Positions 28,015 through 37,653 are shown, numbered from the stretch's first letter. The stretch: 62,397 bases of DNA from Microtetraspora glauca (GCA_000721275.1 JOFO01000040.1:1-62397), one strand, 5' to 3'. The notes: generated by a model not told the origin, from the sequence alone. Made by a program: numbers and translations.

Positions 28015-29175
28015 GTGGACTTCGAAGTGCCACAGGAGAGCGCCGACTTCGCCAGAGAGGTCGAGGAGGTGCTGGCGGCGCCGGAGACGGAGCGGCTGCT
28101 GCAGGAGATCGGCGCCCGGCGGGACGGCATGGACGGCAACCCCCGCGCGCTGTACCGGCACCTGGGCGACGCGGGCATCCTCGCGCCCTCCTGGCCGGTC
28201 GAGTACGGCGGCCGGGGAGCCGACTTCACCGCGACGGTGGCGCTCCTGGAGCAGCTCGTCGCCCACCGGATCCCGCAGAACCTGTACTGCATCTCCGTGC
28301 AGAACGTCGGCTCGCTGATCCTGGCCGCCGGATCCGAGCACCAGCGCAGGACGCTCCTGCCGGCGATGGCCAGCACCGAGATCACGTCCTGCATCCTCTT
28401 CACGGAACCGGGCAACGGGTCCGACCTGGCCGGCATCACCACCGGCGCGGTGCGCGACGGCACGGACTGGGTCATCAACGGCCGCAAGACCTACAACCTC
28501 AAGAGCGTCTACGCCGACATCGCGCTGATCGCCGTCCGCACCGACCCGCAGGCCAGCCAGTACGAGGGCCTCACCCTCTTCCTCGTCCCGCTGGACACGC
28601 CCGGCGTCGTGGTGCGGCCCCTGCCCAGCCTGGCCGACGAGCAGTTCCACGACATCTGGTTCACCGACGTCCGCGTCCCCGAGGACGCGCTCTTCGGCCG
28701 GGTCGGCGAGGGCTGGTCGCTGATCACCCAGATGTTCGCCGCCGAACGCACCGGACTCGACTACTACGCGCGCGGGCGCCACTGGCTGGACCTGGTCGGG
28801 GCGCGCCTCGACGAGAGCGGCCGGCGCCCCTCCGAGACCGCCCGGGTCCAACGGGCCCGGCACGAGGCGCGGATCACCGCCAGCAAGCTGCTCAGCTGCC
28901 AGGTCATGCAGAACCTCCAGGACGGCACGCCCGACATCGCCGAGTCCTCGTTCGCCAAGTGGCACTGCAGCGAGGCGGCCCAGCGCATCGCCTGGTGGGC
29001 CCTGGACACCCTCGGCCCCGACCTGCTGGAACCCGGCCCGGACGCCCGGGAGCGCACGCTGGAGGCGGCCTTCCGCGAAGCACCGGGCATGACCATCTCC
29101 GGCGGCGCCTCGGAGGTCATGCTGGACATCCTGAGCAGCGCCCGGGTATTCGACCACGCCCCGAGGGGGGACTGA
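28015..29175 (+). CDS. Acyl-CoA dehydrogenase-like flavoprotein, canonical catalytic Glu missing
   Basis: The 386-residue acyl-CoA dehydrogenase fold has LFTEPGNGSDLAG and DWVINGRKTYNLKS for FAD and substrate binding. Near the C terminus, where medium-chain enzymes have YEGTxQIQ with the catalytic Glu, this one has TISGGASEVML, so that Glu is Gly. It may use a base elsewhere or depend on the adjacent paralogue as a heteromer, as in mycobacterial FadE pairs. The GTG start at 28015 follows AAGGAG. It is proposed to desaturate a carrier-bound acyl or aminoacyl intermediate; the azinomycin core contains a dehydroamino acid. The substrate is inferred. Confidence 0.88.
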   Translation: MDFEVPQESADFAREVEEVLAAPETERLLQEIGARRDGMDGNPRALYRHLGDAGILAPSWPVEYGGRGADFTATVALLEQLVAHRIPQNLYCISVQNVGSLILAAGSEHQRRTLLPAMASTEITSCILFTEPGNGSDLAGITTGAVRDGTDWVINGRKTYNLKSVYADIALIAVRTDPQASQYEGLTLFLVPLDTPGVVVRPLPSLADEQFHDIWFTDVRVPEDALFGRVGEGWSLITQMFAAERTGLDYYARGRHWLDLVGARLDESGRRPSETARVQRARHEARITASKLLSCQVMQNLQDGTPDIAESSFAKWHCSEAAQRIAWWALDTLGPDLLEPGPDARERTLEAAFREAPGMTISGGASEVMLDILSSARVFDHAPRGD

Positions 29176-29178
29176 GCC

Positions 29179-30171
29179 ATGGACCTGCGACCCGACCCGC
29201 TGCAGCTGCGCCTGCGGGACGCCGTGGACACGGTGCTCACCCGCACCGGCGAACCGTCCGCGCACCTGGCCGCCGTCGGCGTGCCCGCCCTGAACGCCCC
29301 CGAACGCCTGGGCGGCCTCGCGCTGGGCCTCGGCGCCGACATCGTCGTGAACGAACGCCTGGGGTACGGGCTGGAGCCGTTCGGCGGCCACCGGCAGACC
29401 GCGTTCGCGCTCGACCTGCTCGACGGCGACGACACGCCCGCCGACGACCTGGAGGCGGTCCTCGCCGACCTGTACGCCGGCACCCGGCACGCGGCCGTGG
29501 TGGGTGCGCGCGGCCCCGCCGACGTACGGCCCAAGCCGGGGGGCCGGCTGTGGGGCGAGTCGGAGACGCTGCCCCGAGGCGACATCGGACTCTGCGTGGT
29601 GCGGACCGCCGACGGAGAGTGGCGCCTGGTGGTCCCGGAAGACGACACCTGCGTCCGCGAGGACGTCGACCACTTCGGCACGCCCGCCACGCGGCTGCGG
29701 TTCGACGGCGCCGCCTCGCGGCCGCTCGCGTGCGGCCCCGACCGCTGGGAGCGCGCCCTCGCGGCGGCGAGGATCCGCCAGGCCGCCCTGCTCCTGGGCA
29801 TCGCAAACCGGATCACCGGCGCGGCCCGCGCCCACGTCAACTCCCGTACGCAGTCCGGGAAGGCGCTCGTCGAGCGGCAGACGGTCGCGCACCGGCTGGC
29901 GCTGCTGGTCGGCGAGGGGGAGGGCTGGCGGCTGCTGCTGCACAAGGCCGCCTGGGAGTACGACCGCGGCGAACTGCCCGACGCCGCCGCCGTCCTGGCG
30001 GTCGCCGCCGAGCACGCCCAGCTCGCCTCCCGGACGGCGCTCCAACTCCACGGCGTGCGCGGCATGCTGGCGCACTCGACGGCGGCGCGGGTCTACCGGC
30101 TGGTCGCCGTGGAGTCGGTACGCATGGGCACACCCACCGACCTGTGGCGGGAGGCGGCGTCCGACACCTGA
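29179..30171 (+). CDS. Second, degenerate acyl-CoA dehydrogenase-like subunit
   Basis: A 330-residue protein starting 3 bases after the previous stop. The fold is recognisable from the C-terminal helical domain (RQAALLLGIANRITG, SGKALVERQTVAHRL, LQLHGVRGMLAHS) but the N-terminal half is short and no catalytic Glu motif is seen. Such shortened partners form alpha2beta2 dehydrogenases with a full-length subunit in steroid side-chain degradation. I infer that the pair acts as one enzyme on a thioester in this pathway. It is the last biosynthetic gene before the resistance glycosylase. Confidence 0.85.
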   Translation: MDLRPDPLQLRLRDAVDTVLTRTGEPSAHLAAVGVPALNAPERLGGLALGLGADIVVNERLGYGLEPFGGHRQTAFALDLLDGDDTPADDLEAVLADLYAGTRHAAVVGARGPADVRPKPGGRLWGESETLPRGDIGLCVVRTADGEWRLVVPEDDTCVREDVDHFGTPATRLRFDGAASRPLACGPDRWERALAAARIRQAALLLGIANRITGAARAHVNSRTQSGKALVERQTVAHRLALLVGEGEGWRLLLHKAAWEYDRGELPDAAAVLAVAAEHAQLASRTALQLHGVRGMLAHSTAARVYRLVAVESVRMGTPTDLWREAASDT

Positions 30172-30271
30172 CCCCCGGCACCCGGGATTCCGCCGGCATA
30201 CGGCCCCCGCCGGTGTAGGTTGACGTACAGATTCCGGTGCAGTGTGTGGAACGTTGACTGAGGGGAACGGC

Positions 30272-31387
30272 GTGAAGGTCAGCTGGAGGCAGGTTTTTGC
30301 GTGGCGGATGCGGCGGCAGTTCCTGGAGCCGCTGGGGGAGCCGGGTGCGAGCGAGGTCGTCAGCAGACTGTGCGGAGTGCAGGCGCAGGTCTGGAGCGTC
30401 GCCGAGCTGAACGTCGCGATCCGGCAGGCGAAGCCCGACCCGGACAGCGTCGACCGGGCGGTCGCCGACCTCTCGCTGATGAAGACCTGGGCGGTGCGCG
30501 GCACCCTCCACCTGCTGCCGCCCGGCGAGGCGGGCGCCTACCTGTCGCTCATGGCGAACACGAAGACCTGGCAGAAGCCGTCCTGGACGCGGGCCTCCGG
30601 CGTCACGCCCGAGCAGATCGACGCGCTGACCGACGAGGTCGCGAGCGTCCTCGACGGGGCGGTGCTCACCCGGGACGAACTGGTGACCCGGCTCGTGGCG
30701 CAGAAGCGGTTCGCGCACATGGAGGAGCGCCTGCGGTCGGGGTGGGGCTCCGTGCTCAAGCCGCTGGCCTGGCGCGGCGTCCTGTGCCACGGGCCGAACC
30801 AGGGCAACAAGATCACCTTCACCGGTCCGGCCGGCCGGTTCGGCGCGGCCTGGGGGAAGATGCCGGAGCCCGACGAGGCCGCGCCCACGGTGATCGCGGC
30901 GTACCTGGGCGCGTACGGCCCCGCCACGCCGGAGTCCTTCGACCGCTGGCTGTCGCTCAACAGCACCAGCAAGCCGCAGCTGCGCCGCTGGTTCGCGGAC
31001 ATGGGCGACCGTCTGACCGAGGTCGACGTCGAGGGCCGCAAGGCGCTGATCCTGACGGAGCACGCGGACGAACTCGCCGGCACGGCCCCGTGCGAGGGGA
31101 TCAAACTGCTCGGCGGCTTCGACCAGTACGTCCTCGGTCCCGGCACCAAGGACGACGCGATGCTGGCGCCGGAGCACCGCTCCGCGGTGAGCCGCGCCGC
31201 CGGCTGGATCTCCCCGGTCGTCGTGCGCGAGGGCCGGGTCGTCGGCGTGTGGGAGATCGTCGACCAGGAGCTGGTGGTGACGCCGTTCGCGGACACCGGC
31301 CGGCTCCCGGTGAAGGCGCTGGAGAAGGAGGCGGCGCACGTGGCGGCGGCGAGCGGGACCGGCAGGCTGCCGGTCCGCGTCGCCTGA
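30272..31387 (+). CDS. alkZ: AlkZ-type DNA glycosylase, probable self-resistance to the alkylating product
   Basis: The 371-residue winged-helix protein of the HTH_42 superfamily has the motif GVQAQVW with Gln37 and Gln39 when started at GTG 30272. These are the positions and residues of the catalytic QxQ motif in Streptomyces sahachiroi AlkZ, which excises azinomycin-alkylated purines and unhooks interstrand crosslinks. GGFDQYVLGPGTKDD in the C-terminal half is also family-like. GAGGGG lies at good spacing before 30272; the GTG at 30242 has no such site and would spoil the numbering. Its place at the end of the cluster is what a resistance gene would show. YcaQ/AlkX-type housekeeping paralogues are the alternative. 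Confidence 0.92.
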   Translation: MKVSWRQVFAWRMRRQFLEPLGEPGASEVVSRLCGVQAQVWSVAELNVAIRQAKPDPDSVDRAVADLSLMKTWAVRGTLHLLPPGEAGAYLSLMANTKTWQKPSWTRASGVTPEQIDALTDEVASVLDGAVLTRDELVTRLVAQKRFAHMEERLRSGWGSVLKPLAWRGVLCHGPNQGNKITFTGPAGRFGAAWGKMPEPDEAAPTVIAAYLGAYGPATPESFDRWLSLNSTSKPQLRRWFADMGDRLTEVDVEGRKALILTEHADELAGTAPCEGIKLLGGFDQYVLGPGTKDDAMLAPEHRSAVSRAAGWISPVVVREGRVVGVWEIVDQELVVTPFADTGRLPVKALEKEAAHVAAASGTGRLPVRVA

Positions 31388-31406
31388 CGCCGCTCCTCCG
31401 CCGCGC

Positions 31407-31934
31407 TCACCCGAAGTGGGCGCGGTGGAGGTCGCGCAGCAGCGCGATCTCCGCACCGTGATGCATGACCTCGCGGTTGACGTGCAGCACCAGGGTGGCC
31501 ATGGGGCGCTCGCTCCACTGGCCCTCGGCGTCTCCTATCGGGCGTGCCAGCGCGTCGTCGTCGAGCGACAGCACCCCCTTCCGCCAGGTGTGGTACTGCT
31601 CCTCCAGGACCGCGACGCCCTCCTCCGCGGTGACCGGTGGCTCCATGGTGTCCAGAGTCAGCGACCCGTCGCCGAAGTGTGTGCTGGCCCGGATGCCCAG
31701 CACGTGGAAGGCGACATGGCACAGGCGCCAGGCGATCGTCGTCACCGGCGGCGGGTCCGGTGTCGGATCCGCCAGGTCGAGCCGGGTCCTGCCGTCCTCG
31801 CCGGTGCGGACCGACCAGCAGTCCGGCACCGGTTCCCACAGGTATTCGTCGTCTCCGAGACCTTGCAGACGGGGCGCCAAGTGGTAGTCCCAGTACAGGT
31901 CGAGCTGGTCGAGCACTTCGGTACGCCAGATCAT
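31407..31934 (-). CDS. DinB-family (mycothiol-transferase-like) protein
   Basis: A 175-residue four-helix DinB-fold protein. The pattern RLCHVAFHVLGIRAS and LHVNREVMHHGAEIALLRDLH contains the metal-ligand histidines of the DinB/YfiT group, which in actinobacteria conjugates mycothiol to electrophiles. I chose the ATG at 31934, preceded by AGGAG, over upstream in-frame codons. It is convergent with alkZ. Detoxifying an electrophilic aziridine would be a sensible role, but DinB proteins are very numerous in Streptomyces and this may be unrelated to the cluster. Confidence 0.85.
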   Translation of the reverse strand: MIWRTEVLDQLDLYWDYHLAPRLQGLGDDEYLWEPVPDCWSVRTGEDGRTRLDLADPTPDPPPVTTIAWRLCHVAFHVLGIRASTHFGDGSLTLDTMEPPVTAEEGVAVLEEQYHTWRKGVLSLDDDALARPIGDAEGQWSERPMATLVLHVNREVMHHGAEIALLRDLHRAHFG

Positions 31935-32051
31935 CCGGCACTCCTGTCGAGCGGTTGCACAGCGTCCGACGATAGTCGAAGCGCACCGAGCGTGCCCGTC
32001 CGGCGACACGCCGTGAGCGGGATTCCGGCCGGAGCGGGCGCCGCCCGCGGG

Positions 32052-32112
32052 TTGTCATCTGTAGACTGTGTCGATAATGTTGCCTTGATGAGAAAAGGCA
32101 ACAAAGGCAACA
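32052..32112 (+). promoter_or_regulatory. Promoter and overlapping operator of the RiPP-like operon
   Basis: TTGTCA (32052-32057), a 17-bp spacer and TAATGT (32075-32080) form a good sigma-70-type promoter in an AT-rich patch. TGTTGCCTT (32078-32086), overlapping the -10, is the reverse complement of AAGGCAACA, which occurs twice just downstream (32095-32103 and 32104-32112). One left arm and two right arms suggest a repressor site across the start point, or alternative RNA hairpins. Confidence 0.65.
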
Positions 32113-32138
32113 CGACGAGCGAGGGGGGCGACGCGTGA
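32088..32138 (+). CDS. Possible leaderless 16-residue leader ORF of the RiPP-like operon
   Basis: ATG 32088 lies 8 bases after the -10 element, where transcription should start, so the message may be leaderless. The ORF MRKGNKGNTTSEGGDA has a KGN-KGN repeat and its TGA overlaps the GTG of the JmjC gene (GTGA at 32135). Leaderless starts are common in Streptomyces. It could be a coupling or attenuation leader, or simply a chance ORF. Confidence 0.4.
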   Translation: MRKGNKGNTTSEGGDA

Positions 32139-33121
32139 CCGCCGAGAGCGCCACCCACCCCGACCTCCACGACGCCGGCACCGCCGTCTGCGTCCCGGAG
32201 GACGGACTGCGGGGTCTGATCAGCCCGCTCGACGAGAAGCGGTTCCTCGCCTCGCACCTCGGCGTGCGGCCCCTGCTCTGCCGCGGCACCCCGGACCGGT
32301 TCGCGGACGTCTTCGGCTGGGACGCCCTGAACGCCCTCCTCGCGTCCACCCGCGTCGACCCGTCCCGCATGCACCTCGTCCGCGCCGCGCGAGGCATCGG
32401 CCTCGCCTCCTGCGCCGAACCCGTCCCCCAGCTCGCCCCCCGGGGACGCCCCACGCGATTACGCCCCGACGCGCTCACCGCCGCCCTCGCCGACGGCGCC
32501 ACGCTCGCCGTCGACGGCGCCGAGGAACTGCACCCTCCGCTGCGCACCCTCGTCCGCGGCGTCGAGGACAGCCTGCGCAACCTCGTCCAGGCCAACCTGT
32601 ACGCCAACCTCGGCGGCGCCCCCCAGGGCTTCGACACCCACTGGGACGACCACGACGTGATCATCCTGCAGGTGGCCGGCAGCAAGAACTGGGACCTGCG
32701 CCCCCCGACCCTGTCCCACCCCGTCGGCGAGCTCACCCGCCCGCCGAAGCCGCTGCCCTCGGACCCCGGCTGGTCCGGCACCCTCACCGCCGGCGACGTC
32801 CTCTACCTCCCGCGCGGCTGGTGGCACACCGTCCGGGCGGCGGACGGCCCGTCCCTCCACCTGACCCTCAGCAGCCGGCTGCCCTCCGCCGCCGACCTGC
32901 TGCGGCGCCTGCTGCGCCGGCTGGCCACCGAACAACCGGTGGTCCGGCAGGACCTGCCCCGCTTCGCGGACCCGGAGACCGCCGACCGGTGGTACGCGGA
33001 CCTGCGGACGGCGCTCGTCGACGCCGTCCGGGAACCCGGCCTGCTGGAGCGGCTCGCCGAGGAGGCCGGCGAACGAGCCCCGGCCCGCCCGGAGTTCACC
33101 CTGCCCGAGTGTCCCCGGTGA
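32135..33121 (+). CDS. JmjC/cupin-type Fe(II)/2-oxoglutarate oxygenase in RiPP-like operon
   Basis: The 328-residue protein resembles JmjC/cupin_4 peptide oxygenases: His169 and Asp171 in THWDDHDVIILQVAGSKNW and His231 in YLPRGWWHTV form the iron triad, and the C-terminal region RLLRRLATEQPVVRQDLPRF looks like the family's winged-helix-like tail. Relatives hydroxylate residues in proteins or peptides. Its GTG overlaps the mini-ORF and its stop overlaps the MFS gene. Codon 109 (32459-32461) is TTA, the rare leucine codon read by the bldA tRNA, so translation is probably delayed to late growth. It probably hydroxylates the peptide encoded two genes downstream. Confidence 0.85.
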   Translation: MTAESATHPDLHDAGTAVCVPEDGLRGLISPLDEKRFLASHLGVRPLLCRGTPDRFADVFGWDALNALLASTRVDPSRMHLVRAARGIGLASCAEPVPQLAPRGRPTRLRPDALTAALADGATLAVDGAEELHPPLRTLVRGVEDSLRNLVQANLYANLGGAPQGFDTHWDDHDVIILQVAGSKNWDLRPPTLSHPVGELTRPPKPLPSDPGWSGTLTAGDVLYLPRGWWHTVRAADGPSLHLTLSSRLPSAADLLRRLLRRLATEQPVVRQDLPRFADPETADRWYADLRTALVDAVREPGLLERLAEEAGERAPARPEFTLPECPR

Positions 33122-34446
33122 CCGGGGCGGGGACCCGCCGGCTGCTGCCGGCGTCGGCGCGGGACCTGCCCGCCACGTTCTGGTGGATCTGGTTCAGCAT
33201 CCTGGTCAACTGGACGGGAGGCTTCGTCGGCCCCCTGCTCACCCTCTACATGACCGGGCAGCGCGGCTACTCGGCGGCGCAGGCCGGCGCCGTCATCTCG
33301 CTCATCGGACTCGGCGGCGTCCTCGGCACGATCGGCGGCGGCGCGGCGGCCGACCGCTTCGGCCGCAGGACCACCCTGTTCGCCGCGCACGGCTGGACGG
33401 CGCTGTGCATGGCCGCCCTCGGCCTCGTCCAGACCGGAGCGGCCACCGCCGTCGCCGCCTTCGCCATGGGCGCCGGCGCCGCCGCCGCCCGTCCGGCCAT
33501 GCAGGCGGCGCTCGCCGACGTCGTCGCCCCCGAGGACCGGCAGCGCGCCTTCGCCCTCAACTACTGGGCGCTGAACCTCGGCGTCGCGGTGTCGTCCGTG
33601 CTCGCCGGAGTCCTGGTCACCCAGGGCTACACCCTGGTCTTCCTCGCGGACGCCGCCGCCACCGCGCTGTGCGCCGTCCTGGTCCTGGCGAAGGTGCCCG
33701 AGACCCGGCCGGCCGCCGCCCGCCGGCCCGGCCCGGACACCCGCGCCCCCGGGAAGGGCGAGCCCGGCGCCTCGGTGTGGCGGGACCGCCGGTTCCTGGC
33801 GTTCTGCCTCGCCGCCCTGCTCTTCGCCTCCGTCTTCCAGCAGGGCAGCACGATGCTGCCGATCGCGGTGGCGCGCGACGGCCACGACCCGACGGTCTTC
33901 ACCTGGCTGCACGCCCTCAACGGCGCGCTCATCGTCACCCTGCAGGTCGTCCTCACCCGGCTCGTCCGCGACCGCTCCCGGTCCGCCACCCTCGTCGTCG
34001 CCGCGCTCCTGCTCGCCGCCGGCTTCGGCCTGACGGCCTTCGCGGACGGCGTGGCCGCGTACGCCCTCTGCGTGGTGGTCTGGACGTTCGGCGAGATGCT
34101 GCAGGCCCCCGCCGGCAGCTCGGAAGCCGCCGACCGCGCGCCGGAACACCTGCGCGGCCGCTACCAGGGGACGTACGGGACCGCCTGGACCGCCGCCGCC
34201 TTCCTGGCGCCGGCGGGCGGCGGACTGCTGCTCGACGCCGGCGGCCCGGCGGTCCTGTGGGGCGTGTGCGCCGCCCTGGCCGTCGCCGCCGGCCTCATCT
34301 GGGCCCTGATCACGGGCCCGGCCCACGAACGCGCGCCCGCCGGGCCCCGCCCGGGGGCGCGTACCGGGGACGGTCCCCCGTCCCCGGCCGGCCCTCCCGC
34401 CCGGGAGAGCCGTACCGATGTCGATCTGAGAGGACAGCCGTCATGA
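33118..34446 (+). CDS. MFS transporter, probable exporter of the RiPP-like product
   Basis: The 442-residue major facilitator has about twelve hydrophobic segments and the loop motif GGAAADRFGRRTTLF between helices 2 and 3 (MFS motif A). It begins with a GTG overlapping the JmjC stop and ends overlapping the peptide ATG (ATGA at 34443), so it is embedded in the operon. The closest functional class is the drug/peptide exporters of the MdtH-like group. No other transporter accompanies the peptide, so I infer that it exports the mature product and may give immunity. Confidence 0.92.
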   Translation: MTGAGTRRLLPASARDLPATFWWIWFSILVNWTGGFVGPLLTLYMTGQRGYSAAQAGAVISLIGLGGVLGTIGGGAAADRFGRRTTLFAAHGWTALCMAALGLVQTGAATAVAAFAMGAGAAAARPAMQAALADVVAPEDRQRAFALNYWALNLGVAVSSVLAGVLVTQGYTLVFLADAAATALCAVLVLAKVPETRPAAARRPGPDTRAPGKGEPGASVWRDRRFLAFCLAALLFASVFQQGSTMLPIAVARDGHDPTVFTWLHALNGALIVTLQVVLTRLVRDRSRSATLVVAALLLAAGFGLTAFADGVAAYALCVVVWTFGEMLQAPAGSSEAADRAPEHLRGRYQGTYGTAWTAAAFLAPAGGGLLLDAGGPAVLWGVCAALAVAAGLIWALITGPAHERAPAGPRPGARTGDGPPSPAGPPARESRTDVDLRGQPS

Positions 34447-34568
34447 ACGCTTTCGAGCTGGATGAGCAGGACGAGCAGTTCGTGCTGAACAACTGCGTCT
34501 CCGCGTACCTCACCGACGAGGCCGAGGAGTTCGTCGTCGACAACTGTGTCGCGGCGTACCTGTCCTGA
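34443..34568 (+). CDS. Two-repeat RiPP precursor-like peptide, 41 residues
   Basis: A tiny acidic peptide with an internal duplication of 17-residue period: FVLNNCVSAYLT (13-24) and FVVDNCVAAYLS (30-41), each preceded by acidic residues (DEQDEQ, EAEE). Cys18 and Cys35 lie in identical N-C-V-x-A-Y-L contexts, and the C terminus is the end of the second repeat. It is coupled at both ends, ATGA with the MFS gene and TGATG with the YcaO gene. This is the layout of a multi-core RiPP precursor with a short leader, the acidic stretches acting as recognition or spacer sequences. I know no described class with this core. Confidence 0.85.
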   Translation: MNAFELDEQDEQFVLNNCVSAYLTDEAEEFVVDNCVAAYLS

Positions 34569-35968
34569 TGACCCGAGCACCCCTCCGGGACACCGGCCGG
34601 GACGCCCTCGCGGCGCCCCGGCCGGGCCCGGCCCCCGAGCCCGGCACCGGCGGCGCCGTCACCCGGCTGCGCGTCCTGCGCGGCCCGGGCGCGACACCGC
34701 CCACCCTCCGGCTGGCCGTCGCCGACCTCGCGGACCGCACCCGGACCCTGCCCTGGCAGGCGGACCGGCAGGCGTTCGGCACGTCGTGGACCAGCGACGA
34801 TCACGCCACCCGCGCCGCCCTCGGCGAAGCCGTCGAACGCCTCTGCGGCACCTGCCCGCCCGACCCCGCCGCGCTGGTCCACGGCAGCCACCGGGACCTG
34901 CTCCGCCGCGGCCTCGACGCCCTCGACCCGGCGCGCCTCACGCTCTACTCCGCGGCCCAGTACGCCCGCCCGGACTTCCCCTTCGCGCCGTTCCTGCCGG
35001 ACACCCCCGTCCACTGGGTCCCCGCCCGGTCGCTGACCCGGGACACCGACGTGTACGTCCCCGCCTTCGCCGCGTACACTCTGTGGCGCCGCATGCCCCG
35101 CCCGCACGAGGAGGCCCGGCACGCCTTCCCGGTGATCGGCGGCACGGCCGCCGGCCCGGACCTGGACGGCGCCGTCGCCTCCGGTCTTGAGGAGGTCGTC
35201 GAGCGGGACACGGCCGCCGTGTGGTGGGCGAACGCGGTGCCGCGGCCCCTGCTCCCCGTCACGGACGCCCTGCGCGCCCTCGTGGGTCCCGCCCTGGACG
35301 ACGTCGACGTACGGCTGACCGCCCTCGACAACCGCTTCGGGCTGCCCACGATCGGCGCGTTCGTCCGCGACCGGACCGAGGGATGGCTCACCCTGGGCCT
35401 CGCCACCCGGGCGGACGGCGCGCACGACGCGGCGGCCAAGGCCCTGGCGGAGGCGTTCGCCCTCCGGCTCACCTGCCGCACCCTCGCCGACCCCGCGGCC
35501 CTGGCCCGCCTCCGCGCCGGCTGCCGCGGCCGGGAGAGCCCGCTGAAACCGTGGCGCCCCGACGCCTCCTACCTGGACGCCTACCGCGAGGACGGCCGGG
35601 ACGCCGTCGAACTCCTCTGCCACCAGCAGCTCCACCTGGACCCGCGCGCCGCGCGGCGCTCCCTCGCCTGGGCCGCCGCCGGCCCGCCCGGCCGCTGGGA
35701 CGACCTCCCCGCCGCGCCGGGCGGCCCCCGGGAGCGGATCGAGGCGGCCGGCCACGAGGTGCTGTACGTCGACCTGACGACCCCCGAGGCGGAGGCCCTG
35801 GGCATGAAGGTCGTACGGGTGATCGTCCCCGGCACGGTCGGCACCGCGCCCGCCGCCTACCCCGCCCTCGGCGGCCGGCGCGTGCAGGACGCCGCCGTGG
35901 AACGGGGCTGGCGCCGCACCGCCCTGCCCGAGCACCGCCTGAACACCTTCCCGATGCCGCACTCCTGA
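34568..35968 (+). CDS. YcaO-domain enzyme of the RiPP-like operon
   Basis: The 466-residue protein has the YcaO ATP-binding features: ALGEAVERLCG, SGLEEVVERDTAAVWW, AAKALAEAFALRLTCR and KVVRVIVPG, and ends in LNTFPMPHS, a proline-containing tail like that of azoline-forming members. YcaO enzymes activate backbone amides with ATP to make azolines, thioamides or amidines. No E1-like/ThiF partner or TfuA is present, so it works alone or with a distant partner. Cys18/Cys35 of the peptide encoded just upstream are the obvious sites for thiazoline formation; a macroamidine or thioamide are alternatives. It starts inside the precursor stop (TGATG). Confidence 0.92.
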   Translation: MTRAPLRDTGRDALAAPRPGPAPEPGTGGAVTRLRVLRGPGATPPTLRLAVADLADRTRTLPWQADRQAFGTSWTSDDHATRAALGEAVERLCGTCPPDPAALVHGSHRDLLRRGLDALDPARLTLYSAAQYARPDFPFAPFLPDTPVHWVPARSLTRDTDVYVPAFAAYTLWRRMPRPHEEARHAFPVIGGTAAGPDLDGAVASGLEEVVERDTAAVWWANAVPRPLLPVTDALRALVGPALDDVDVRLTALDNRFGLPTIGAFVRDRTEGWLTLGLATRADGAHDAAAKALAEAFALRLTCRTLADPAALARLRAGCRGRESPLKPWRPDASYLDAYREDGRDAVELLCHQQLHLDPRAARRSLAWAAAGPPGRWDDLPAAPGGPRERIEAAGHEVLYVDLTTPEAEALGMKVVRVIVPGTVGTAPAAYPALGGRRVQDAAVERGWRRTALPEHRLNTFPMPHS

Positions 35969-35971
35969 CGC

Positions 35972-36011
35972 CGGCGCCCGGCCCGCCCACGAGGGGGACC
36001 GCCGGGCGCCG
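35972..36011. terminator. Shared terminator between YcaO and ABC-F genes
   Basis: CGGCGCCCGGC (35972-35982) pairs perfectly with GCCGGGCGCCG (36001-36011) around 18 bases, in the 50-bp gap between the two convergent genes. It can serve both strands. Confidence 0.7.
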
Positions 36012-36018
36012 CGCGCCG

Positions 36019-37653
<1,635 letters not shown>

